Under the pieces are notes generated by a model. That model did no database searches and was not told the origin of the DNA. It saw only the letters and a program-made list of their open reading frames with translations. The position numbers were made by a program, and so were the translations under genes. A stretch of 64,000 nucleotides of DNA from contig JANQQU010000002.1 of NCBI GenBank assembly GCA_028284905.1, forward strand, positions 1-64,000, read 5' to 3'. Of the stretch, positions 8,798-16,851 are shown piece after piece (positions within the stretch are counted from its first letter, which is position 1; each line of letters starts with the position of its first letter). The DNA is from Calditrichia bacterium. GTDB lineage: Bacteria > Calditrichota > Calditrichia > RBG-13-44-9 > J075.

Positions 8798-11425
8798 ATG
8801 CAAAAATGGTTAATAGCATGTTGCCTATTATTCTCCTTTGCCTTGTTAGCGAAGGAACCCATCCTGGTAAAGAAAAAGTACTTTACCCAACGTACGACCC
8901 TCCCCATCAAACTGGACGGCAAACTGGATGAAGCCTCCTGGCAGAGTGTTGATTGGGGCGGTGGCGATTTTATCATCCGCACCCCCAATGAAGGGGAAAC
9001 CCCCTCCGAAAATACTGTTTTCAAAATTTTGTATGATGAGAACAACCTTTATGTCGGCGTTCGCGCTTACGATCAGGAACCGAACAAAATTGAAACGCAA
9101 ATGTCCCGGCGCGACGGTTTCGCTGGTGATTGGGTCGAAATTAATATCGATAGTTATTTCGATCATCAGACCGCGTTTTCATTTACCATCAGTGCATCCG
9201 GTGTCCGTGGGGATGAATTCATCTCCCAGGACGGCGATAATTGGGATTCCAGCTGGGATCCGGTCTGGCACGCGAAGACTTCCATCGACAAAGAAGGCTG
9301 GGTCGCGGAGATGCAAATTCCGCTTAGTCAGCTGCGCTACGGCAGTAAAGAAGATCACGTTTGGGGCATTCAGTTTACCCGGCGCGTCTATCGGAAAAAC
9401 GAGCGTTCCAACTGGCAGTTTATCCCGCAAAATTCCACCGGTTGGGTTCACAAGTTTGGTGAACTGCACGGTATTAAAGGCATTAAAGCGCAACGGCAGA
9501 TTGAGCTTTTGCCTTACAGTGTAGCGAAAAGCGTTAATGCGCCGGCAGAAGCAGGAAACCCTTTCGCGACTGGTACAGACAATGATTTAGCGATCGGCCT
9601 GGACGGCAAGATTGGCCTGAGTGGTAATTTTACCATGGACCTCACGATCAACCCTGATTTTGGTCAGGTAGAGGCAGACCCTTCCGAGGTAAACCTGACT
9701 GCTTTTGAATCATTCTTCCGGGAAAAACGCCCCTTCTTTATCGAAGGTCGAAATATCCTCGATTTTCAGGTAACCGAAGCAGCCTGGGGTGGCTCCTATT
9801 CTTCCGACAACCTTTTTTATTCCCGCCGGATTGGCCGCCGGCCCATTTACAGCCCGGATCTTGGCGATGACGAATACATGGAGAAACCGCAGAACACCTC
9901 TATCCTTGGCGCGGTAAAAATTAGTGGTAAAACCAAGAGCGGGCTTTCCATCGGTATTCTGGAAAGCGTCACCTCCCGGGAGCAAGCGACCATCGATCTG
10001 CTCGGCAATCGCCGGGAAGAAACCGTCGAGCCGCTGGCCAATTATTTTGCCAGCCGGGTACAGCAGGATTTCAAACAAGGCAATACCACAATCGGCGCCA
10101 TGTTTACTGCGACCAACCGGAAGATTGATGAGTCGCACCTCAATTTTCTCCACACCCAAGCCTATAGCGGTGGCGTCGATTTTCTCCATAATATACAGAA
10201 CCGTAATTATTATGTCAGCGGTAACGCCATCTTCAGTCGGGTTTCTGGTGATGCTGAAGCTATTCTTCGCACCCAAACCAGATCCGCCCGCTACTTTCAG
10301 CGCCCGGATGCGGATCACCTTACCCTGGATTCCAGCCGGACTTCTTTAAGCGGCCACGGCGGGACCGTCAGTTTCGGTAAGCGTGGGAACTTTAAGTTTC
10401 AGAGTGGTGCCACCTGGCGTTCCCCCGGCCTGGAACTTAACGACATCGGCTTCCTTTCCCGCGCGGATGAAGTCAATCAGTGGACCTGGATGGGCTATCG
10501 CATCACCAAGCCGTTCAGCATTTTCAACAATATCTCCCTGAATGTGAACGAACGTTTTTCCTGGGATTTCGGTGGGCAATCACTGGGCGGCATCACCAAT
10601 TTCAATTCGCATATTCAGTTTAAAAATCAATGGCGGGTTGGTGGTGGACTGACCTACGAATTTGATAATGTGTCCAACAGTCGCCTGCGTGGCGGACCTT
10701 CTCTGAAGCTGCCCGGCGGTATCGGCACAAACATCTACGTCAATTCCGACCAACGTAAAAATATTATGCTAAACTTTGGATATTATAATTTTGTCGCCCG
10801 GGAAGATGCCGCGGATATTCATAATTTCTGGATGTGGACTTCCTATCGTCCGTCCAATGCGATGTCCTTATCTTTTAATCCTTTTTACACCACACGGAAT
10901 CGCCTGATGCAGTTCGTCGGAACTCAAGAAATGAATAATGACGATCGCTATCTTTTCGGTGCGATCGAGCAGAAAACGCTTGGTGTTACCTTTCGTTTGA
11001 ATTATAGCGTTACACCGAATTTCACCATTGAGTATTATGGTTCTCCGTTTGTATCCGCCGGAGAATACATGGATTTCAAACGCATCACCGATCCATTGGC
11101 AGACCGCCTGGATCAACGCTATGCAGCACTTACCGGTGAATCTGTTACCTTTGCAGACGACGTTTATTCTTTTGATGAAAACGGGGATGGGGTCAGCGAT
11201 TATAGCATCGATAATCCCGATTTTAACTTCCGGGAATTCAACTCGAACCTGGTAATTCGCTGGGAATATCATCCCGGCTCAACGCTTTACCTGGTTTGGT
11301 CCCAGGGGCGCAGCAGCTTTGTAAATGACGGGCGCTTTTCCTATCGCAGAGACTTAAACGACCTTTTTAGCAGCGAGGCCCAAAACGTATTTCTCCTGAA
11401 AATCAGCCGTTGGTTTTCAATGTAA
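8798..11425 (+). CDS. DUF5916 outer-membrane protein with CBM9-like N-terminus
   Basis: A signal peptide (cleavage after LLAKE) leads into LPIKLDGKLDEASW, the start of a carbohydrate-binding family 9-like beta-sandwich (about residues 30-215) with NLYVGVRAYD and the WQFIPQ segment. After it comes GLDGKIGLSGNFTMDLTINP and FREKRPFFIEGR, hallmark strings of DUF5916. The rest is an alternating-strand beta-barrel ending in an aromatic residue cluster (KISRWFSM). Such proteins are thought to sit in the outer membrane and bind or pass a substrate, possibly carbohydrate; that role is inferred from the CBM9 fold only. The length of 875 residues is normal for the family. The gene is monocistronic and followed by a string of hairpins. 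Confidence 0.9.
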   Translation: MQKWLIACCLLFSFALLAKEPILVKKKYFTQRTTLPIKLDGKLDEASWQSVDWGGGDFIIRTPNEGETPSENTVFKILYDENNLYVGVRAYDQEPNKIETQMSRRDGFAGDWVEINIDSYFDHQTAFSFTISASGVRGDEFISQDGDNWDSSWDPVWHAKTSIDKEGWVAEMQIPLSQLRYGSKEDHVWGIQFTRRVYRKNERSNWQFIPQNSTGWVHKFGELHGIKGIKAQRQIELLPYSVAKSVNAPAEAGNPFATGTDNDLAIGLDGKIGLSGNFTMDLTINPDFGQVEADPSEVNLTAFESFFREKRPFFIEGRNILDFQVTEAAWGGSYSSDNLFYSRRIGRRPIYSPDLGDDEYMEKPQNTSILGAVKISGKTKSGLSIGILESVTSREQATIDLLGNRREETVEPLANYFASRVQQDFKQGNTTIGAMFTATNRKIDESHLNFLHTQAYSGGVDFLHNIQNRNYYVSGNAIFSRVSGDAEAILRTQTRSARYFQRPDADHLTLDSSRTSLSGHGGTVSFGKRGNFKFQSGATWRSPGLELNDIGFLSRADEVNQWTWMGYRITKPFSIFNNISLNVNERFSWDFGGQSLGGITNFNSHIQFKNQWRVGGGLTYEFDNVSNSRLRGGPSLKLPGGIGTNIYVNSDQRKNIMLNFGYYNFVAREDAADIHNFWMWTSYRPSNAMSLSFNPFYTTRNRLMQFVGTQEMNNDDRYLFGAIEQKTLGVTFRLNYSVTPNFTIEYYGSPFVSAGEYMDFKRITDPLADRLDQRYAALTGESVTFADDVYSFDENGDGVSDYSIDNPDFNFREFNSNLVIRWEYHPGSTLYLVWSQGRSSFVNDGRFSYRRDLNDLFSSEAQNVFLLKISRWFSM

Positions 11426-11440
11426 TTTTTCTCTTACTTC

Positions 11441-11588
11441 CAACCCAGAGGCTTAATGAGCGCCTCTGGGTTGAGATATGTAACGCCTTGGCGTATTTTA
11501 CCGCAAAGCGGTTACCTGCCATAACCTGGGGCTGAAAATATTTTCAGCCCCAGGTTATGAATCCGCTAAAAGTTTACCCCAAAGGGGT
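11441..11588. repeat. String of five hairpins including a 40-base perfect palindrome
   Basis: Between two convergent genes lie successive hairpins: a 12-bp stem CAACCCAGAGGC/GCCTCTGGGTTG (11441-11473), ACGCC-TT-GGCGT (11483-11494), ACCGC-AAA-GCGGT (11500-11512), a perfect 40-base palindrome centred at 11539/11540 (11520-11559), and ACCCC-AAA-GGGGT (11576-11588). The first could serve as a transcription terminator. The whole string resembles a second one at 61383-61487. Confidence 0.9.
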
Positions 11589-11613
11589 TCCCAGCAATTA
11601 CTAAAGATATTGC

Positions 11614-12726
11614 TCATCTGCTCACTTGCTCATTTGCTGCCTGCCCAATCTTCACATGCGAATTATCACAAAACGGCCCGGCCTTGCTCGCTTTACAATT
11701 ACACAACTTGAACTGCCCGTCTTTCTTCACCTGAAAAAGCAGCGGCTTAAAGCGTGTCCCCTGGTGCGAACCATCGCAGAAAGGCTGGCTGCGGCTTTTT
11801 CCACATTGACACCAGAGATAGTTTTCCCCCTTCTCTAATTGCACAATCGTTGGCACCAGGGTTGTGGTATCACTCTTAACGAATGCCCGGGATAGCTCAC
11901 TTTCCGGTTCCTTAGCTGTGATCAGCGGATAAAAGTAAGCAGCCGTCCATTTCTCTTTCGGGTCGTTGGGAATCCCGTACTCTTCCGGAAACTGGCGGGT
12001 GTAGAGTGCTGTTCCGAATAATTGATCCCAAATGGAAAACATATTTCCGAAATTGCCATTCGGATCGCTGATGCCATCCCGACGGGTTTTCCCATGATGG
12101 GCATGATGAAAGGCCGGGGTGATAAAAACTCTTTCCAGCACCGTCATCAGGGGATGGAGAATTTTATGCCGGTAGAGAAACTCATCCCAGTGCACCCTGC
12201 TATGCGAGCTAATAATCACCAGCTGTTTTAAAACCAAACCAATAGCGATAGCCGTTGCACCACCGAGAAACGTAAATATGCCGATCCACCAGATATTCGG
12301 CATCATTACATAGTATAATCCGGCATTCCGATATGAAACAAAAAAGCCCATTTCTTCCGCCTGATGGTGCGGCCGGTGCAGCTTCCAGAGAAAATCATAC
12401 TCATGGGCAGAGCGGTGATACCAGTATTGCAGGAGATCGTCCACCAGTAAATAGAGGGGTAACATCAGCCACAAACTTTGACTGTTTAGAAAATATTGTA
12501 TTGTGGGGAAAAAAGTGTTTCCGAGAAAAAGAACGGTGAGGACGATGCCCGGCTTTATCAGCAAGGCAAGCACCAGGTAGCCGCCGACTTCCTGAATCCA
12601 GTCAGCAGACGTTCGTTGAGATTCGTGCCAGTAACCTCCCAGCACTTCCAGGGTGATAAAAAATATCAGAATGCCAACCACCAGGTAGACATCCATATTC
12701 GGAATACCAAACAGCGCACTATTCAT
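11614..12726 (-). CDS. Sterol desaturase/fatty acid hydroxylase family protein fused to two CDGSH motifs
   Basis: Residues 1-280 are an integral-membrane di-iron oxygenase of the sterol desaturase superfamily. They show four or more hydrophobic helices and the histidine clusters HRSAH (104-108), HRPHH (117-121) and HHAHH (207-211), which would bind the two irons. The C-terminal 75 residues hold two CDGSH-type 2Fe-2S motifs, each with three Cys and one His: CQCGKSRSQPFCDGSH (306-321) and CNCKASKAGPFCDNSH (342-357). CDGSH domains carry redox-active clusters, so the tail may pass electrons to the di-iron site; this is inference. AAGGTG precedes the ATG. A methyltransferase lies just upstream on the same strand and a second desaturase-type gene beyond it, which suggests a lipid-modifying locus. 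The substrate is unknown. Confidence 0.9.
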   Translation of the reverse strand: MNSALFGIPNMDVYLVVGILIFFITLEVLGGYWHESQRTSADWIQEVGGYLVLALLIKPGIVLTVLFLGNTFFPTIQYFLNSQSLWLMLPLYLLVDDLLQYWYHRSAHEYDFLWKLHRPHHQAEEMGFFVSYRNAGLYYVMMPNIWWIGIFTFLGGATAIAIGLVLKQLVIISSHSRVHWDEFLYRHKILHPLMTVLERVFITPAFHHAHHGKTRRDGISDPNGNFGNMFSIWDQLFGTALYTRQFPEEYGIPNDPKEKWTAAYFYPLITAKEPESELSRAFVKSDTTTLVPTIVQLEKGENYLWCQCGKSRSQPFCDGSHQGTRFKPLLFQVKKDGQFKLCNCKASKAGPFCDNSHVKIGQAANEQVSR

Positions 12727-12852
12727 TCGGGTTCACCTTCAATTCGGATATTTGCCTGAAAAGCGACTCTTCAACTAAAAGAATGAAGACTCAGCGGAAA
12801 AAGTATATCCGCTCAATATACGAAAAAAAACTGAATGTTCAACGAACAGCCA

Positions 12853-13560
12853 CTACTTACGGCGGGCGATATAAACACCTCTGCCGGTTAGCCCTTCGCT
12901 AAAATGCTTCACTTCAAAATCGGCATCTTTAAAGCAATCGCTCATCTCTTTTACTGTTAACAGGCCCAATTCGTGGGTTTCCTGAAAATGCCGGATTTCA
13001 TCCCCTTTCGTCACCAGGTATTCAAAACGGATGTTGGACATCCGCCCTTTTTTTCTGCTGACGCCAATACGACAAACTTTCAGTTTCGGCTTGTCCACCG
13101 TTCGCATGTCCACGTGATGACGTTTTGCATTTCCCGGAGTAAACCAGGGTTCAAGAATCACCAATCCACCGCTGTTCAGATGATTACTAAAATGCCTTAG
13201 TGCAGTGGTTATCCGCTCCTGTGTTTTTAGATAACCAATAGAGCTGAACATACAGAGAATGACGTCATAGGATTTGTTCAGGGCGAGCACACTCATGTCT
13301 TCGCAGTAAAAGTTGCCGGCAGGATGTTTCCGGCGGGCAATATCGAGAAATCCTTCTTCAATATCCACGCCATCCACCAGGTAGCGCCAGCGTTGATGGA
13401 GCAGCGCTGCATGGCTACCGGTACCACAGGCAACATCCAGCACGGTTTCCGCCCGGGGATGATGTTCACGAATTAATTTGGCAATATCCGCCGCTTCGCT
13501 CTCGTAATCTTTGAATTCGTCATAAATCAAATCATAGTAATCCGTTGACTGGGAAAACAT
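12853..13560 (-). CDS. Class I SAM-dependent methyltransferase
   Basis: A soluble methyltransferase of 235 residues. The SAM-binding glycine motif VLDVACGTGSHAALL lies at about residues 40-54, followed by the acidic VDGVDIEEGFLDIARRK strand-turn and the CMFSSIGYL post-motif. GGAGGAAG precedes the ATG. It is 126 bases upstream of the desaturase-CDGSH gene on the same strand, so the two may be co-transcribed and act on the same lipid or quinone-like substrate, but the sequence does not fix the substrate. The fold is certain. Confidence 0.9.
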   Translation of the reverse strand: MFSQSTDYYDLIYDEFKDYESEAADIAKLIREHHPRAETVLDVACGTGSHAALLHQRWRYLVDGVDIEEGFLDIARRKHPAGNFYCEDMSVLALNKSYDVILCMFSSIGYLKTQERITTALRHFSNHLNSGGLVILEPWFTPGNAKRHHVDMRTVDKPKLKVCRIGVSRKKGRMSNIRFEYLVTKGDEIRHFQETHELGLLTVKEMSDCFKDADFEVKHFSEGLTGRGVYIARRK

Positions 13561-13750
13561 TCTTCCTCCATTTACTAAGCGGATGACAATGAAAACCGGT
13601 TGATTAAATCCCGGCCTATTTCTATATTTTTATTGCTGAACTTGGCATATTCACAATCGCTTCAGATTCGAAAAGCTTTACCCTGATGCTATTTTTCTAA
13701 ATCTAATTCAAATTACCAGCTGCCACAAAACTTAACGTAGAACGATAAAT

Positions 13751-15031
13751 ATGGAAACATATGCGCTAGCCTTGATGATCGCCATCCCAATTTTTACAAT
13801 CCTAGTTTTAACAGAGCTTCTTTACGGACGATTGGTGAAGAATCAAACCCATAATGCCATGGATACAATTTCCGGGCTTAGCTCGGGCGTTACAAATACC
13901 GTCAAGGATTCATTTGGCGTGGTTTTGATTATTCTTTCATATCCTTTTTTGACTGATTCCCTGGCAGTTGTTCAGCTGGAAAACACGTTTCTGATTTACT
14001 TTATCGGATTTGTAGCGATCGATTTTGCCAGTTACTGGAATCATCGCCTTAGCCATCGGGTGAATTATTTCTGGAATCGCCACGTTATCCACCATAGCAG
14101 CGAAGAGTTCAACCTGGCCTGTGCACTACGCCAGAGTATCTCAAATTTTATCGGCCTTTTTCCCCTCTTCCTTATTCCGGCAGCAATTTTGGGGGTTCCT
14201 CCAAAAGTGATTGCGACAATAGCGCCCATTCATCTTTTTATGCAGTTCTGGTATCATACCCGGCATATTCCCAAACTGGGTTTTCTCGAATACATTATTG
14301 TGACGCCTTCCCAGCATCGGGTTCACCACGCCATCAATCCGGAATATATCGATAAAAATCTCGGGGCGATATTTTGCATCTGGGACCGCATGTTCGGCAC
14401 TTTTCAGGAAGAACTCGATGATGTGCCGCCAGTCTATGGCGTTTTAAAACCCGCCCAAACCTGGAATCCGATCAAGATTAATTTTCAACATCTCTGGACA
14501 CTCATCGTCGATGCCTGGCATACCAGTAGTTGGAAAGACCGTTTGGTTATCTGGTTCAAACCTACCGGCTGGCGCCCGACGGATGTACGAGACAAATACA
14601 AACTTGATGTAATTGAAGATGTCTACAATTTCGAAAAATATCGCACCCCGGCATCGAATGCATTTATCTTCTGGTCCGCAATGCACCTGGTAATCACCGT
14701 GCTGCTGCTAATGTATATGCTCTATAGTTATGCAGATTTAAGCACTGGCAGTCTTTGGTTATACGGCGGCCTCATCTTTGTCAGCATCTACGGTTATACC
14801 TCTCTGATGGACCGGGACAAATCTGCCGTATGGATAGAAGCACTTCGAGGGATTGCCGGGATGGCAATTATTATCTACAGCGGAGACTGGTTCGGCATTT
14901 CCGGAAAATTTCTTTTCGCGGAGAATTTCATCTTTGCCTATTATCTCGCCACAATTATCGGTGCGGTCTACTTTACCTTCTTCGAAAAAAACACTTCACA
15001 GGAAACCCCGATGCAGCAATCTACACCATAA
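13751..15031 (+). CDS. Sterol desaturase family membrane protein, alkylglycerol monooxygenase-like
   Basis: A second member of the sterol desaturase superfamily, 426 residues. Histidine boxes NHRLSH (97-102), RHVIHH (110-115) and SQHRVHH follow the di-iron pattern. Unlike the first copy it has no CDGSH tail; instead about 150 extra C-terminal residues with several membrane helices follow. That layout is seen in the alkylglycerol monooxygenase (TMEM195/AGMO)-like branch, which cleaves ether lipids, so ether-lipid oxidation is possible. No strong Shine-Dalgarno is visible before the ATG. It is divergent from the methyltransferase gene and shares a 190-base promoter region with it. Confidence 0.88.
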   Translation: METYALALMIAIPIFTILVLTELLYGRLVKNQTHNAMDTISGLSSGVTNTVKDSFGVVLIILSYPFLTDSLAVVQLENTFLIYFIGFVAIDFASYWNHRLSHRVNYFWNRHVIHHSSEEFNLACALRQSISNFIGLFPLFLIPAAILGVPPKVIATIAPIHLFMQFWYHTRHIPKLGFLEYIIVTPSQHRVHHAINPEYIDKNLGAIFCIWDRMFGTFQEELDDVPPVYGVLKPAQTWNPIKINFQHLWTLIVDAWHTSSWKDRLVIWFKPTGWRPTDVRDKYKLDVIEDVYNFEKYRTPASNAFIFWSAMHLVITVLLLMYMLYSYADLSTGSLWLYGGLIFVSIYGYTSLMDRDKSAVWIEALRGIAGMAIIIYSGDWFGISGKFLFAENFIFAYYLATIIGAVYFTFFEKNTSQETPMQQSTP

Positions 15032-15157
15032 TTTTGAGCAAAAAAATCTTCCTAAACGGAAAGCATTCATCAACTCTCCGGAATTTCCAATAAGCTAACG
15101 GGACTGAATCTCTCTAAAAATAAAATAAGGTAGCGTTAAAGGAGTAATGCTACAAGC

Positions 15158-15270
15158 TGTCATCGCGAGGAGTGCCCCAAAGGGATCCCTACGGGGCAAC
15201 GACGTGGCGATCTCTCTGCGGATATAACTTGTGGGATTGCTTCTCCCGGCAATCCGGGATCGCAATGACT
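15158..15270. repeat. Degraded TGTCATCGCGAGG inverted repeat
   Basis: The left end TGTCATCGCGAGGAG (15158 on) and an inner GGCGATCTC resemble the 7219-7306 element. The right end reads GGGATTGCTTC then CGCAATGAC. The interior contains a further hairpin GGGATCCCTACGGGGC. It is a diverged copy of the same family and lies in the 437-base spacer 15032-15468, which otherwise holds nothing recognisable apart from a GGGAG Shine-Dalgarno at its right end. Confidence 0.75.
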
Positions 15271-15468
15271 GAGTCAAAGAGTATTACATGTTCAACACTA
15301 CTTAAAATATTTCGCAAAAAGTTTGAACCATTTTCCTTGATCGGAAGTATTAAGAATATCACCATAGGAAACGCATCAATATTTCATCATCATTTGCTTT
15401 TGCAATACAACTTCGCCTTATTCTGATTTTCGAAAAGTATTCAATACAACTTTAAGCCGGGAGAAATT

Positions 15469-16776
15469 ATGAAAATTCTGCGACTGCTTCTAGTGTTATC
15501 AATCGCTGTTTTCTGGGGATGTGACAAAAAATCGACGGAGCCAACACCTCCGGAAACCCCACCGGATCTTCTCGAACAATTACAGGCCATCGAAGGATTT
15601 ACCGTTACTGAATTGACGCCAACCGATCACTTTCAACGACTATTTGAAATTCATCTTACCCAGTTATTAGATCACGGCAATCCTGCCGGGCCAACCTTCA
15701 CGCAGAAAATTTATGTCGGGCACGTGGATGAAGCCTTGCCGGTCGTCTACGAGACGGAAGGGTATTCCCGCAATAACTTTAGAGTAAGGGATCTCTCCCC
15801 CTGGATGCAGTGCAACCAGATTTCTGTCGAACACCGCTTTAACGGTTCTTCGAAGCCCGATTCTCCGGACTGGCAATATCTAACCATCAAACAGGCCGCG
15901 GATGATTTACACGTAATCGCCGAAAAGCTGAAAACGATTTATGGTGCAGGTTGGGTATCCACCGGCCGAAGCAAGGGCGGCGAAACTGCTGTATTTTATC
16001 GCCGGTTTTACCCGGATGACGTCGATGCGACGGTCGCATTTGTCGCCCCATTGCTTTTGAGTGAGCGCGACGATAGAGTTATTAATTACCTCAATACCGT
16101 AGGTGATGAAGAGTGCCGTAATAAGATCAAATCTTTTCAGCGCGCGTTATTGCGAAATGTTGATCAGCTGGCTGCACTGGTGCCCGGGTATGTCGATTGG
16201 GTGAACCAAACGTTTGATGTTAATATGACTTATTCCATTAGCTATGAATCGGTTATCAAACATGCTGCAATTGACTATCCTTTCGACTTCTGGAGTTCGA
16301 CAGCGCATGGTTGCCTCTCCATTCCGGACAGCACTGCCAGTCCACAGGAAATGTTTGATCATTTAATGGAAGTGATCGACATTTTTCTTTATTACTCGGA
16401 TTATGGATTGGACTTCTGGGAAGGCTGGTATTATCAGGCCCAGACGGAGATTGGAGATTACAAACTGGATAACAGCCACCTGGCAGATTTAATCGGTAAT
16501 CTGGATGTACTCCATGGTTTCGGCAACTCGCTGGTATTCGATCCCGCACCAATGGCAGATGTCGATAATTGGGTAAGAACTTCCGGAGACCGGATCATTT
16601 TCATTTACGGCAGCGAAGATCCCTGGACCGTCGCCCCGTTTGAAACCAGCAACCTGGATGTGCTGAAAATTATCAATCCCGGCACCAAGCACGAGACCGG
16701 CATCGTTCATCTGAATTCAGCCAATCAATCTCATGTAAAAGCAAAACTCACCGGTTGGCTGAACTACAGCTTCTAA
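15469..16776 (+). CDS. S37-type (PS-10) tripeptidyl aminopeptidase-like lipoprotein
   Basis: A serine peptidase of the alpha/beta-hydrolase fold, probably exported. The N-terminus is a lipoprotein-like signal with Cys18 followed by DKKSTEPTPPETPP, a typical tether linker. Residues 60-435 match the S37/PS-10 plan: QLLDHGNP, YVGHVDEALPVVYETEGY, SVEHRFNGSS, and the nucleophile elbow TGRSKGG with Ser168. Late acidic and histidine segments (YGSEDPW and GTKHETG) fit the rest of the triad. Members remove tripeptides from protein N-termini, and here it would act in the periplasm or at the surface. The lipobox is loose (VFWGC), as is usual in this group. The Shine-Dalgarno GGGAG is clear. It is a single gene, convergent with the molybdoenzyme gene. 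Confidence 0.85.
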   Translation: MKILRLLLVLSIAVFWGCDKKSTEPTPPETPPDLLEQLQAIEGFTVTELTPTDHFQRLFEIHLTQLLDHGNPAGPTFTQKIYVGHVDEALPVVYETEGYSRNNFRVRDLSPWMQCNQISVEHRFNGSSKPDSPDWQYLTIKQAADDLHVIAEKLKTIYGAGWVSTGRSKGGETAVFYRRFYPDDVDATVAFVAPLLLSERDDRVINYLNTVGDEECRNKIKSFQRALLRNVDQLAALVPGYVDWVNQTFDVNMTYSISYESVIKHAAIDYPFDFWSSTAHGCLSIPDSTASPQEMFDHLMEVIDIFLYYSDYGLDFWEGWYYQAQTEIGDYKLDNSHLADLIGNLDVLHGFGNSLVFDPAPMADVDNWVRTSGDRIIFIYGSEDPWTVAPFETSNLDVLKIINPGTKHETGIVHLNSANQSHVKAKLTGWLNYSF

Positions 16777-16780
16777 GAAC

Positions 16781-16849
16781 AATGCGGAATGCGGAATGCG
16801 GAATTGCGAATTCGGAATTCCGCATTCGACATTCCAAATTCCGCATTCC
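16781..16849. repeat. GGAATGCGGAATT inverted word repeat
   Basis: Iterated GGAATGCGGAAT on the left and ATTCCGCATTCC on the right form a long imperfect hairpin around GAATTCGGAATTC. It fills the whole 75-base gap between two convergent genes and may act as their terminator. The same words recur at 55228-55445. Confidence 0.85.
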
Positions 16850-16851
16850 AA

